Shown here one piece after another: positions 36,469 to 48,945 of a DNA stretch of 64,000 nt. Under the pieces are notes generated by a model. It did no database searches. It was not told where the DNA came from and worked only from the letters and a program-made list of their open reading frames with translations. Origin of the DNA: Rotaria macrura (Eukaryota > Rotifera > Eurotatoria > Philodinida > Philodinidae). A program made the translations under genes and the position numbers. Numbering within the stretch: the stretch's first letter is position 1; every line of letters begins with the position of its first letter. The stretch covers positions 37,403 through 101,402 of the forward strand of contig OENT01000538.1 of assembly GCA_900239685.1 (NCBI GenBank), given 5' to 3'.

Positions 36469-37615
36469 TTAGTCATCACCACAAGGTCCATTATCAACAG
36501 GTGAACTACATGCACCACTGTCCGATGAGGAAGACGATGAGTCTGTATCAACGTAACTGTCATTATCAGCTGTTGATGATACGCGTACATTGTTCATTCG
36601 ATTACGTAATGCTGCAACTGTATGAAGAGCATATTTTCGATTGTGATGATGACTACAACTTATTCGACGTATATCACTATTACTTGAATAACAGCAATGA
36701 GTTGTTAGACGTGAAGGTCGTTCAATATGATGGTTATGATATCGTTGACCTTTCTGTTGGTACATGGGTGTCGTTGATTTTATTTGTTGAATTGTCTGAA
36801 TTTTACTATAAATTGAAAGAAACATTTTTTTCAGATCATGATCAGCACGGCGGATTTCAGACTAGAAATAATCGAAAACAAAACATGAATGAATGAGTAA
36901 ATAAGAGACATTTTCGTTTTTCTAAACATCTTTAATTAGTACTTACTAATTCTTCTTGTATAACATCAAGAATACTTCGTGATGCTGAGCATGTTTGTTC
37001 TTCTTCGACATTCGTTAAAGACGGATCACAAAGTTGACTTGCTGATTTTGATAAATATTTTTTACATGAATCTAAAGAACTTGATTTCTCATTAATTTTC
37101 GAATGTAAGCCTAGGGAATTAGTCTCTCTCAGTACAACTGATTTTGACGTATCGTTATCAACTAAATTCGATGTGTTCATTAGAAACGATGTTGTTTGTT
37201 CAGCCGGTATTTGTTGAGGAATAATTCGATTGACTAGAGATGACATGGACAGAGTCGAAACCAACTGAGGTTTTTGTTTTGACGAAAATAATGATGGTAA
37301 TGGCAAACTTGGACGAGTACAAGCTGATTCATAAGTATTTAAACGTTCTTGTATGATGGGTGCTGTTGTGCGTCTACGCTTGGTGTAGGAGCCCGTAGAT
37401 TCTGATGATGAACATTCTGATGATGAAAAAAAACCAGAAGTACCATTTGATGAAGTATCAGATTGAGGCGTTATGGTTGTTGGAATTTCAGATAAAATTC
37501 TTGAGGCAGAACATGATGATAGTGGAATTTTATCTATTATTTCTATTTCTGATGGATGCCGACTGTAAAAATTGGCATAAAACGAACGATCACGTCCATA
37601 GGAAGGAAGATGCAT
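36469..37615 (-). CDS. Ser-rich protein of unknown function
   Basis: Two exons, complement(36469-36861, 36947-37615), 353 aa, joined in phase 0 by an 85-bp intron (donor GTAAGT, acceptor ATTTCTAG). I do not recognise the family. Exon 1 is rich in Ser/Thr with a basic patch KRRRTTAP near residue 80 and ends in a helical segment that continues over the splice (ILDVIQEEL-SEIRRADHDLKKMF). Exon 2 carries basic and His-rich text and ends in an acidic Ser tract (DTDSSSSSSDSG). No membrane segment or signal peptide. The composition suggests a disordered nuclear or regulatory protein, which is inference. TTTTCTTTTATAG directly precedes the ATG, so an upstream (probably untranslated) exon or trans-splice site is likely. 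Confidence 0.65.
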
Positions 37616-39920
37616 TCTATAAAAGAAAAAAAAAAGAGGAAACTGTTCATTACGTAAAATCAGTCATCTAGCTTTAAGCCAATTATGACGGCACACTCCA
37701 TGAAAAATAACATATATATATGTATGCATGTACATATAACTATTGTCTGCATGCTTTGATTGATGTAATATGTACATGATTCATTCATTTCTCTTGTTAG
37801 CAGTGACTCGACATAGTTTAATATTGGGCGTGTAAGCTTGATTTAATAGTGAAGAAACGAAGAAGTTCGCCATATGAACGTATGCTTTCAATCTACTACC
37901 TGCTGAGATATGCTGAAGAGAGTCACCATCAACTCACATTTTTTTTTCTACGATGAACATAGTCAACTGGAGGGTGAAAAATGAAAATGTAGAGGGTTGG
38001 ACGTTGTCGCGCAGCAAATATGAAATACCCAACTAGAAGCAATCAATAATTGTTTTATACATGTCTTCATCCAAATAAATATACATATATATTTGTGTAA
38101 AATATGCAGGTGCAGAGAACACATAAGTACCGTACGATTTACAATTATGGGTTGTTGGTAACGATAGTATTGCATACTTGTGCGTCTAGTTAATGGGTCT
38201 GCTCTCTGTGTATAGGTATGTGTATGTGTGTGTGTGTGCGTGTGCGCGCATCAAAGAACAGACGTGAAACCATTATTACGGGATCCTTTTACAGTAAAAA
38301 TTGAATAGAAAAGAGAGAGAGCTCGCGTGGCTTCATCTGCCATACAGAAAGAGAGACGACAACGCTCACCCAGTCTTTTTTTTATTGTTGTATATTTCAT
38401 GAGGTCTGCCCTACCTACCAAAGTTGCCTTTAGTAAAGAGAAAAAAGGAAGAGAACGAGTACACTTCTCCTTTCTCTTTTTTTCTCCTTCTTTATGGTAG
38501 TCTGATCCGATGAACGATAAAAGATGATGGTGAACACGATGACAAGCTAGACGGAGGCATGCAAAGTGTCGACTGTCACTATCGGTCAACAGACGGACAA
38601 ACTTAAGAGTTATATCATTTATGGATTAAAATGTCGGCAATAATCATAAAATATGTAATATATTAATTATAAACAAAGCAAGTAATACTGCATTCAAACC
38701 AGATGAATAACGGTATCTAACCAGCCATACTTGAAAATATGGCAAGGACATTATTGTTAAGGAATGACTAGTAACGCAAGAGGTTGAGATTATAAAATGA
38801 ATTCTCTTCTTTTATTCGTATATTTACTTAACAAATATTTTCTTTTGTGCTATGCTCATTTCTTTTCTCTCTTTTATTGGGTACTCTTATATAAATCGTA
38901 ATTTATTTTGTTATTTCTTTTATTTCTAGTATTCAAATGCATAATACACACAGAAGTCATCACTCAACGTATGAAATGGCCATCTTTTATAAAATAAGAA
39001 TTTGCTCGATGCATAAATGTTCACTCATACTGATTCTTTATTCTTATTGTCCTTGTCGATTTTCAGAATTAAGTCAATAAGTGACATAATATTATCATAA
39101 AACTTTTATTGTATCAATACGGCCTTTTTGTTCATCATATGTTTAGCCAATACTTGTGTTGGACATGTCATTTATTTGTATCGTAAATCTAGGAATTTGT
39201 TATGATTTCGAATCATTTTTTATGTTTCTGATCATCGACCAAGATGGTGCACTATGATCAAAATGTAAACCGATAGAACGTACTTAGTTATGTTTAGAGG
39301 AGATTATATTTATTTTTCCGAATAAAACTTCAGTCATTTACATATTTAAAAATATACACAAGGAAATGTTCAGATTAATATTTAGTTGTTGAATTTGCTT
39401 GTTTGAACAATACCTAACTTTATATTGAATGAACAATGGAAAACTTTTACTGTAGAGTATCTGAAATAAAAAAACTAACTTCTAATTTATGAAAGTATGT
39501 TTGTTATATTATTAATTACATACTCAAATAAACCTTCAGTAGATGATAAACCGATATTTAGTCAAATTCCATGATTAAATTGATACTTTTTAATCTTCTT
39601 TAAATTTATTCATTAGGCCTGGTAAAAGTCAATAAGAAGCCTAATCAAGAATATAAACGTAATGACATAGAAATGACGAATCAAAAATAATAAATCATTG
39701 TATTTTATGCCACCAATACCAATGGCAATAAAAATAGCATCATTGCCCAGTACAATAGATGCGATGACACAACGAACGAACTAATAAAAACGTCATCATA
39801 GTATAATATTGAACAACTTGAAAATGATTTGAATTCGAATGAACATCGAATCATGCGCATTGCGAGAAAGAAAGCGTTTCATCTAAAATTGAAACAGAAA
39901 AAACAACAGAAAACAATTTC
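37616..39920. other. Non-coding stretch with GT-rich microsatellite
   Basis: Holds the upstream side of the Ser-rich gene (minus strand). A (GT)n/(GC) run lies at about 38214-38250. Pyrimidine/purine-biased stretches at 38290-38480 create a 112-codon minus-strand frame (38251-38589) that looks like chance. No other gene seen. Confidence 0.45.
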
Positions 39921-40718
39921 TTATTCACTTTTTAATCTAGTTGAAATTAAAGTATTTTGTTCTCGTAATGATTGTCCGTTGAATTTTTGATCTAGTCGTT
40001 CAAATTTTTTATAGTATTCTTTGTTTTTATCAATATTTGTCTTCAGATCATTTCTATATTCTTTACATAATTGTTTCATTTCATCACGAATTGTTATTAA
40101 ATCAGATATTTGCTTTTCTAAATCAATAATGCGTTCATTTTTTTGTTGATTTTCTTCACGTAAACGTTCATTATCTTGTTTAATATTATTTAATACAGAT
40201 ATATCAACATTGAGACCAGTTTGCTGACGAAACGTTAGTTCTTCAAGATCACGAATAAGTAAGTATTCACTGTTTGAACGAGCTGTTAAAAGAAGGACAG
40301 GTTCTTGATGACCATTTAGTTTTGTCAATTGGTTTACAGTTATTTCACGTACATCACAATGCGGACTGAGACATATGTCAATGTCATCAATTTGAGTTTT
40401 AGACAGAAGCATGCGATGTAAGGAAAAAAATTCACGTACTAAATCGTCAATCGGTAATGTCTACAAAATTATTTAATAAAAATTCATTGCAATAATTAAG
40501 TATTTCATAAATAAAGTGTACTTTTGAACCATCAACAAGTATTCGAGCTGTTAATGGTTGCTCGGTATAGACAAGACGTATTGGCTTGTAGCCTTTTTGT
40601 AGACAAGCAGTTTCATTTCGATCAAGTGGTCGAAGCCAAGTTGATCTTAGAGTCGAGAAAAGTTTTGTAGATTGATTAGAGGTAACAAGAAAACTCTTAC
40701 TTACGATTTTGATGCCAT
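39921..40718 (-). CDS. Coiled-coil protein of unknown function
   Basis: Three exons, complement(39921-40460, 40522-40645, 40705-40718), 225 aa; introns 61 and 59 bp with good GT-AG sites. The first exon codes only MASK plus two bases of a Ser codon. Residues about 1-120 look globular, with alternating hydrophobic strands (PIRLVYTEQPLTARILVDG; EPVLLLTARSNSEYLLI). About 120-205 is a strongly charged coiled coil (NNIKQDNERLREENQQKNER...). I do not recognise the family. The architecture, a compact N-terminal fold plus coiled coil, is typical of cytoskeletal or centrosomal adaptors, but that is not evidence of function. Confidence 0.75.
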
Positions 40719-41702
40719 TATGGCGAACGTGAAAATTAAGAAAAACTAACCCTCACAATTAAGAACTAATTATTTCAGTTACTAATAATTGACACTTGAT
40801 GGATTGAATTAACTAATTAAATTCAATTCAAAACCTCTAGAGCAGAGTGCCATTGTATTTAGAAGGAAACAGAGTTTTGTGAAATTTTCGGCGGCTATAA
40901 AATATTTTACACAAAATTTCTTTGAGAAACTGAAAAATGTCTTATAAATAAAAACAGATGGCGCTGAATGATGGTTTTATTTGAGTACAGGCAAGGATGG
41001 GATGTGGAGATATGTCATTGATAGATATAGATATTTCCAAGTACCTAGATGACTAAGAATTCTTTTAAAACGATTGACTCATCTTTTTCTGAACTAATGA
41101 AAAATAGAAATGCGAATCTAGTTTCATTCAAGTATGGTTGTGTGTGAAAATCAGTAAAACTGAGAAGAACATTGAAAGTGCTTCTGAAAATCAACTTCTA
41201 TGTTTCACAGGATAGAAAGAAGAAATGATTTGCTAGACGAAAGTTATGTTTGTTTGATGATATGGAGAAGATCTTATGAGTAGTAACAACATTTTCGGCG
41301 TATAGTAATTTCAGTGCCAAACAGAAAGAATGTCACAGAATGATTTTTATTTTCTTCTTTTACATTACGTCAAACCCTACCGATCATCCAAGCTGGCACT
41401 CGAAAAGACTATTCTTTTATGATATTTTTGTATAGAATAATGAATTCAAGGCATCTGAGCTACGATATTAAATATCACGAGTATGCTTTGCACAGCAAAA
41501 TAATCTCCACTAAAATCCTATTTATTTGCCTTATCGGATGTATTGCAAGGCAAATGAAACACGCAACAACTAACGAACATTAGACATAGAATACATGAAC
41601 CACAAGGTAAAAGAAAAAAATGCAAAGATCCCGGTCTTAACATGCAATGGATGTAAGACAAAAGCAAATAACGAAAAACAAGAAATTTTCTTTCTCTCTA
41701 GT
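40719..41702. other. Non-coding stretch
   Basis: Upstream side of the coiled-coil gene and left flank of the next transposon. No gene seen. Confidence 0.45.
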
Positions 41703-42584
41703 GTCTTGAACAGAGCTCCGAATGGGATAGGATGAGACGAGAAATTTGTCCCATGGGACGAATTTCCTTCAAACGTCCCATCCCATCGGTTCAAGAATCA
41801 TCCCATGGGACCACTTTTAAAATATTTTCTCCCTATCGCATTCCATCTCATCCCATAAGATTTTCATGCAATATAAAATTCTATTGCTTGTCAAATATTT
41901 TGCAATATTTTCATATTGCTGAAAACTCTTTTATTTTTTCACTTTTCAAATACAATCTATTTTAACAAATACAAGAATAATTAAATTATTTATTTTCGAA
42001 TATGCTCGACAGCACTAAGAAAGTAATTAGCATAACAACAATGCATTAGAACCACATTATTCTTAAAAGGAAATCGACTGTTTTTTATTTCACTTCTTAC
42101 CTTTCAGATTCATCGCAACATTCAAGGACATTTGAAGTCGTAATTCCTTGCCAAGGAACTGTTCCGAAGCTAAATGATTACACAGTGAAGCAGTGCAGAA
42201 AAGAAATCGTGTTTTCTTTATGAGATTCAGAGGTATATCAAGATTCTCAAAAAAGAAAATTACCGAAATTTCGAAAGTTCCTGTCAGAACCCAAGCGCTT
42301 GGTATTTCGGAAACTTCCGAAATTTCATTTTTTTGCAAGTCTAAATATTGGTGGAGACTCATGAGATCTTTATCACAAAGGACTCATTATGATGATCCAG
42401 GAATGGATACATGATCGAAGAGCAATCCTGAATAGAAAGCAAGAACGAAAAATGAGATTGATTCTTGCCAATGTCTACAAATGTCATCGTTTATAATAAA
42501 AAAATATCATAATTGAAAAATCGATAAAATATTTCACGGAGTGTGATGGGATTGTCCCATCCCATTCGAAGCTCTGGTCTCGAA
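41703..42584. mobile_element. hAT-like non-autonomous element (family F, copy 1)
   Basis: The element 41711-42576 (866 bp) starts CAGAGCTCCGAATGGGAT and its right end, in reverse complement, reads CAGAGCTTCGAATGGGAT. Flanks GTCTTGAA (41703-41710) and GTCTCGAA (42577-42584) match at 7 of 8 positions, fitting an aged hAT 8-bp target duplication. Subterminal CATCCCAT/ATGGGAT repeats cluster near both ends, as transposase-binding arrays often do. Bases about 41862-42293 recur at 63497-63934 with about 98% identity. No transposase; the 73-90-codon frames inside are not genes. Confidence 0.85.
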
Positions 42585-43877
42585 TGCACGAATCAATAAT
42601 GCACCATCCATTTAATTCGGTATTGAACAGATTTGTCTTTCATTATATATTAATGCAGGTAAATCAAATCATCTTTCCATAAAAGAAATAGCTGTGGATG
42701 TAGAATTTAAGATTATGACTTTGATTAAAAATGATAATTTTTCACGATGGACTCCATGATTGGACCTACTCTGCATTCCGTCACAATCACTGGTCAACAT
42801 GAAACTTTTCGTGAAATGTTAATAATATATTGTACATCTTGTAAAATATACGTGTAGCCATATTCGTCGTCGAGGCGCGTTTGTGTTCTTCCCTAGAAAT
42901 TTCATAAAGGTTTTGTATTATATGATTGTTGTCACCTTCGTGAACTTTGACCTCTGCAGCGCTTGATCAAACATTCTATATAGTTTGTTACTTGAATTGA
43001 TTACAAGAACTTGAATTTGTTTTCAGCATTGTAAAATATCTAAGATCTATCCGAAGAACTGATACATGCAATTCAATAATCTTCCACTATAAACATCAAT
43101 CGGCATAAGTGCGACTATCATTTGATACATCTTCGAATGACAATCTAGTTTTTTATGGTACTTCATAATAAATATATTGTACTGAATACATCATTAGTTA
43201 GTGGTAGTAGTTAGCTTACCTTGCTTATGCGATGAATTGTAAATTTTATTTGTTATTTTTTTATTTGCAAATCCTAATCTTACCGGTGTAGGCATTCATA
43301 AAACAATTGATAAACGTGAAACGAAAAACGTCCCCAAGAATATCGAAATCACCCTATGTGTGCATCTACACTGTTCGTCGATGAAGAATCAATCAGATGC
43401 GTCAAAAAAAATGTCGAGAAAATTTAAATTAGATATCTTCTACTATTCTGTAAGCGAACGTTTTCATGTTCATCTATCGATTTACGTATAGTTTTATTTA
43501 ATTATTTAGTTGAAAATACATTTAATATACAACAACACAATTTCGTAGTTGATTTAAATAAACATTATGCACACTTGAAAATTTGATCAAAGCCTTTTCA
43601 TCAATATGACATTAGTACGTTATTATGATGTGTTTAAACTCGTCCATAAAATAATGCTGTATTCATTTACAGAATATCAATTAAAATGAAATCCAAGTAA
43701 AAAATTTCAACAAAGTAGCTCGAACAAAGTCGTTCAGAAACACTCGGTATGCATTCATATTTTAGTTTGTGTCCTGGTTCAGTACCACTATTGAATTGTC
43801 GGCCCATATCATGATGAAGAATGCGATTTGTTAGATGCATGGCTGTAACGATATCCAGACTTTCTGTCTTGGTAATG
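42585..43877. other. Non-coding stretch, possible terminal exon remnant at its right end
   Basis: Mostly AT-rich. On the minus strand, after a CTTCTCAG acceptor-like site near 43930, about 38 codons read as a basic/Ser-rich tail (about 43930-43820, SRYREHYQDRKSGYRYS then a stop). The same piece begins, then diverges, in the inverted copy at about 44805-44840. I cannot assign it to a gene. Confidence 0.3.
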
Positions 43878-44849
43878 CTCTCGATATCGGCTAGTTTCAG
43901 TCGTTGCTTCAGAACCTTGTTTCTGAGAAGCTTATGAAAATCTATCTTTCGATTAAAAAAAACGGGAATATCTGAAATATTATCTATGTTATATTATTTT
44001 CATTCAATAAAAACTAGTTTTTTTTATGATGATTGTCGTTTCAACTGCTAAATACTAATCTCAAAAGTTAACGATGATTTGTTTCATCTACTTCAGTGTG
44101 TATCGATTTTGATGAATGCTGGTTTAGTCTATGTTTTATAAACTAAACATGAGAAAACCGAGGATAATTGCTCTTACACATTCACACATAAAAGTGAGTT
44201 GTTTCCTGGAAAATTGCGGAATTTCTGCCTTCAATAACTTGTAAAGCTCAAGAAAATTTTCTGAAGCAATTGTCAGTTTCATTTCATCTAGTTGTATGCA
44301 CAACTAAAACAGCAGATCAAAACAAAAAATGTTCCAGTGTCGGTCAAAATACACTGGACATGCAAGATTTAGCTAATCATTAGTGTTCGAAACTGGGATA
44401 TTTTTTCAACTGATCGATGTTTTTGATTGTACATTGAATTAGGCAACGGGAATGTGATTATTTTGCAAGAAGAATCTATCTCCATTTTCTTGGTAATTTA
44501 TGGAGAAGAATCCTCTGTTTCTGTAGTAACTCGATTTTACGTGTGAATGTGTAAGAGCAATTATCCTCGGTTTTCTCATGTTTAGTTTATAAAACATAGA
44601 CCAAACCAGCATTCATCGAAATCGATACACACTGAAGTAGATGAAACAAATCATCGTTAACTTTTGAGATTAGTATTTAGCAGTTGAAACGACAATCATC
44701 ATAAAAAAAACTAGTTTTTATTGAATGAAAATAATACAACATAGATAATATTTCAGATATTCCCGTTTTTTTTAATCGAAAGATAGATTTTCATAAGCTT
44801 CTCAGAAACAAGGTTCTGAAGCAACGACTGAAACTAGCCGATAACGAGA
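43878..44849. repeat. Large inverted repeat (about 315-bp arms, about 340-bp spacer)
   Basis: Bases about 43878-44194 and 44535-44849 are reverse complements, with only scattered mismatches. For example GGATAATTGCTCTTACACAT near 44161-44180 has its complement ATGTGTAAGAGCAATTATCC near 44547-44566. The arms hold no domain-coding frame. They end abruptly, and no convincing TSD was found. This may be a foldback transposon or an inverted duplication of genomic DNA. Confidence 0.8.
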
Positions 44850-46042
44850 TCATGGACGAAACAACCAAGGCCTAGAGTGTCCGTCTGCTCTCGGTCTCAA
44901 CACATCCCTAGTTACATAATTAGTATAAGGCTTGTATTTTATATCACATTCAACGGATCCATCATTTAAATCACAAAAGTCACATCATTACTAAATTGCT
45001 TGTAAATGAAAGAAGAAAATTGATGTGGCGCATTCGAGAATTATTGTCTAGAGAGGGTACTAGCTCTCTTATATTTAATATATAAAATTTAATTCATATG
45101 TTGGATATAATCAAATGTAACTATTTCAGGTTCTTAATTTTTGCTTACCGCTTAAAACTATGGAGAAGACATTCACAAATCTAATTTTGTAAATAAATTT
45201 ATGTTATTTTATTTGATGTTTTTATTTCATATGCTTAATGCATGATTTGCAGGAAAAAAACACTCGAAAAGTTCTATTTTCTTTTAATAATCTATAAGAG
45301 TTCTTTTGTAGAGCACTGTCTAAGAAACAGAATCAGTTGGGATTCGTTTTATGCATCGATTAAAATTTCGAAAAGAGATCACCCTAGCCAAACGACAATT
45401 TCTCTCCTAAATAAGATCGTTCTTCATCAGATAAATGAATTTTCTTCATATCACATATTTGTCATCTAACTGCGACAAACATTTAAATTCTACTGATAAT
45501 TATCTAGTAGAATCGCATTGAAAAAATTTATACGCAAAGTTAACTAAATCAATAAAACAGATTGATTCCATCGAAAATTGTTAAATCATAATTCACTATG
45601 CAATTTTCTAATGGTAATTTCGTACTCATAATTATCGATGAGACACGTTAATAAATAAAATGCAATACTAACAGTAACGTATAGCGATGTCTTTCTACGA
45701 GATGAAAAGCTAATAAAGAAAGATAAGTCTATTGATGTTTCATAGTAACATTACTATGATAAGTGCTTCTTCAATGTTTAATGAGAGAAACTTCATTTCA
45801 ATGACAGCCGAGTGCTTCATCATTTATCAAAAAATACTTATCCTCAATGATAATATCTTACCCGAAATGCTAACAATATACTCTATCATCTTGAATTTTT
45901 ATTCCGCTCGTTAAAAGTACTGCATAAAAATGCTAGAAAAGAAAGGGTTAAGTACTTGATGGTTACAATTTCGAGAAAACACTACAATTTTTATGATAAG
46001 AGAATATTTCATAGTTTTTGTTTCTTCCCATTCATCATATTT
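44850..46042. other. Non-coding stretch downstream of GPCR A
   Basis: AT-rich; no gene seen on either strand. Confidence 0.45.
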
Positions 46043-47126
46043 TTAAATGCTAGTCTCTGAAGACACGATTCTTCTTTGAAAAGGTTCGACGCGATTGGCA
46101 TTTCTCCTAGCACGCCATCGTTTTAAGTAAACATCGTACAAAACGAATTTCAGTTGTCGACGAAAGCGTGGTGAACACACAAGATAAATATAGCAGTCGG
46201 CCTACAATAAAATCATATCGAAGAAGTAAATTGAGAAAAAATGAAGGAGTATAGTTTTGACTCACCGCATAGTTTACCAAAAACCACATGGTAAAAACAT
46301 TACCGACAAACTGATATTCTGCTTGAATGATAATGTTTTTGGTATGCAACGATACTACGTATCGAACGATATAAACAATAAGAAATGGAATTACAGTCAC
46401 ACAAACACCAACAATCTTCATTAATACCATTGCTGTTAACTGTTGTTCTAATCGTAATCGTATGATTTGTACTCTTCTCTTGCTCATTTCGCGAACATTG
46501 TGAAAAGCCATCAAGCCGAACACACTCATGATCAATACCGGTAGAAAACCGTCAATGACGGGAAAACCCACATAAATGGCATATTTAGAGAATACTCCAT
46601 TGTTATCATTCGGACGACATATAGTCACATTTGATCCAGCTAACGGTTCTGTATCATAAAATATAAGAAATGGAATGCCGTGTAAGGTAGACATGAATAC
46701 AGAACTGATAATTAAGTATTGCATACACTTGAAACTAATATGTTTGCGACGTTCGTTCATTGATGTCGATATGTATTGATCGAGAGCAGCAAAACACATG
46801 AGGCTATGCGAAATGAGACCAAAAATCTGCCCGAAACCCATTGGTATTATACACGTCAGCATAGCGTTTGGACTGCCTGCATCTTTGAGAATATTCGCAA
46901 AGATACTGGGTGTTGCATTAGATATCAGTATACCACAATTGGATAATGATAATATGAGCAAACAGAATGCACATCTGTTTTGACGAAACGTCTTCAAACT
47001 CAAAACAATAGTGATATTAAGAATATTTCCAACCATGCCACTCGTAAATACAAATAATCCTGCATAAATATTAAAGTAGCGAGTGACTGATTTCAACATA
47101 ACTAGGTAGCCCGATGTAGACGACAT
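46043..47126 (-). CDS. Rhodopsin-type (class A) GPCR, paralogue A
   Basis: Two exons, complement(46043-46201, 46266-47126), 339 aa, with a 64-bp phase-0 intron (GTGAGT...TTGTAG) inside TM7. Seven hydrophobic segments are present. TM1 has GN at 33-34 (GNILN). TM2 reads LILSLSN, with N63 where most class A receptors have Asp 2.50. TM3 ends D116-Q117-Y118 in place of DRY. The ICL3/TM6 junction is basic (KRRVQIIRLRLEQQ). TM7 runs VNYA-ADCYIYL, lacking a canonical NPxxY, and is followed by the amphipathic CSPRFRRQLK. Such plasma-membrane receptors signal through G proteins; the ligand is unknown and chemosensory or peptide receptors are possible. TTTCACTTTAG ends 4 bp before the ATG. Paralogue B lies about 13 kb away in the same orientation with identical exon lengths. 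Confidence 0.88.
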
Positions 47127-48881
47127 ATTTCTAAAGTGAAACCGTAGAAGAATAAATGATTCTATCTCTGTGACCTATTCGAATCGAATGAAATTTCAAG
47201 CGTATGTTCAGACTACTGTAAAGAAATGGTGATTAGCGTTGAAATCAATATCACGAGACGTTTGCTTGATAGTGCATCACCCAGGGTCATAAAAGAGCTC
47301 ATCGCGCAATGTAGAATGAATTCATTTAGCATTATCTTATGATTAACTCATGAAGTTTTCATGTTAAGAACCGTTTGGGTGAATCTGAGCACGTACACAT
47401 CTAAAATTTTGAGATTTCTTAGCATTGGAGCAGAAGAAGATGATGGAAATTCTCATAATTCGAAAAGTCTTCTAACAGAAAAGCTTTCTAATTATAAAAA
47501 TACTCAATATAATATTAAAAGCGATTTATTTTTTAGACTGCATTTTTACACATTATATCAAACAAAATAAGACTCATTGACTAGAATGAATCTCCTTCGA
47601 GAATCGTTTCATTCATGATGAGAAAAACATAAACATAGAAAAAGCAAAAAGACATTAAGTTTTCAGTAAAATGTATATTTGTTTCGTAGATGATGAGAAT
47701 CCTTTAAAAATTTCAGGCGATATGAGGTTTCCAATGAAAAATTCATATTGACGCTTAAAAGTCTGAGGTAGTTTTTCTTGCAACAAATAAAAGACTATGA
47801 TAAAAGTAAATTTGATGGATCCTTCATATACTCATACTATAGCCAAAACGAATCATCTTGTTATCTTCCAGAATTGCATGAAATTCCTTGATAGAAATAT
47901 TCAATCTTGTAACAGTCTGAAAGGTAAGACTTTTTATTTGAGTTTTTCTTCATAAACAGTTTATCTTTTTCTTAGATTTTCTTTAAAATTTTACTCACAA
48001 CGGATGCTGTGTTGTTAACGTATTGGATGTTGAAAAAATCGGCAAAATTTTACAAAAAACTCGCAAAATCCAGTTTTTCTTCAACATTCTTGATTTCCAG
48101 AAGTCAACAACAATTGTTGCTAAAAATTTCAGGACCATCTACATAATGTATGAGCTATTTAAGAGCGAAAATCTAAGTCGCAATTCTATTGTTTCTATTT
48201 TTTCATGAAGTGGAATATTCCACACAAGGTACGTTCGCTTGATGATAATATCCTACCTGAGTAGAATGCTTTGAAATTTACGAGGTGATTTCATCGGATA
48301 CCGTGATACTATGCTCCCCAATTTTGTTTAAAATAACCAACGCTACATGTTAATTACATGAATCAAAAACACATTTTCAGAATAGAAAAGCGATGCAAAA
48401 AAACAATAACTCCTGAAGGGCCCAGTGTTCTATCTACAAGGTACTTAAAAATGATTATTTTATCTTTGTGTGATCACCACGGTCATGTTATTTCAGAAAA
48501 ATGTTGGTTTTTACATATCATCTGTTGTAGAGCATTTTATTGAAATTATTTTGATGTCCCTTCGAAGGGACATTCGGCTGTCAAGGGTTATTTGATGAAA
48601 TAGTTAACATTGTGAGTAACACTTCTCCAAGTATACTTCTGTGAAGATTTCTCTGGCATGAATGGTCTTTATTGAGTGTGCAGCTGTATTAGAGAGTGAA
48701 AACTAATAAGAAAACGACTGACTTATGTATACATAGGAAACTTCTTCTTTTGTCATTTTTCTATCAACCACATGATTTATTACCTTAGCAAAATGATCAT
48801 CACACGAAAATCTTATTCCGTTCTGAAATGATGATAAACGAAGACGGTCAGAAAAGGCGAAGATAATCTAGGATAGTACTA
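47127..48881. other. Non-coding stretch upstream of GPCR A
   Basis: AT-rich; short frames only (up to 69 codons), with no domain. Confidence 0.45.
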
Positions 48882-48945
48882 CAGGGGTGGGAAATTACCG
48901 TTACCGACCCGTTACGGTACCAAGTAACGGTAACTTCTCTCCCCT
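48882..48945. repeat. Mini palindromic element with hAT-like ends
   Basis: CAGGGGTGGGAAATTACCGT at the left pairs with the complement of the right end (AGGGGAGAGAAGTTACCGT), so about 64 bp form one hairpin with GTTACGG motifs at its centre. Probably a deeply deleted MITE. No clean TSD. Confidence 0.6.

Noticed and set aside
38251-38589. 112-codon minus-strand frame
   Set aside because: Begins at TTG, no domain, low-complexity purine/pyrimidine sequence; more likely a 5' leader or chance.
41570-42414. Four frames of 73-90 codons on both strands
   Set aside because: Fall at the edge of or inside the family F element; composition follows CATCCCAT repeats.
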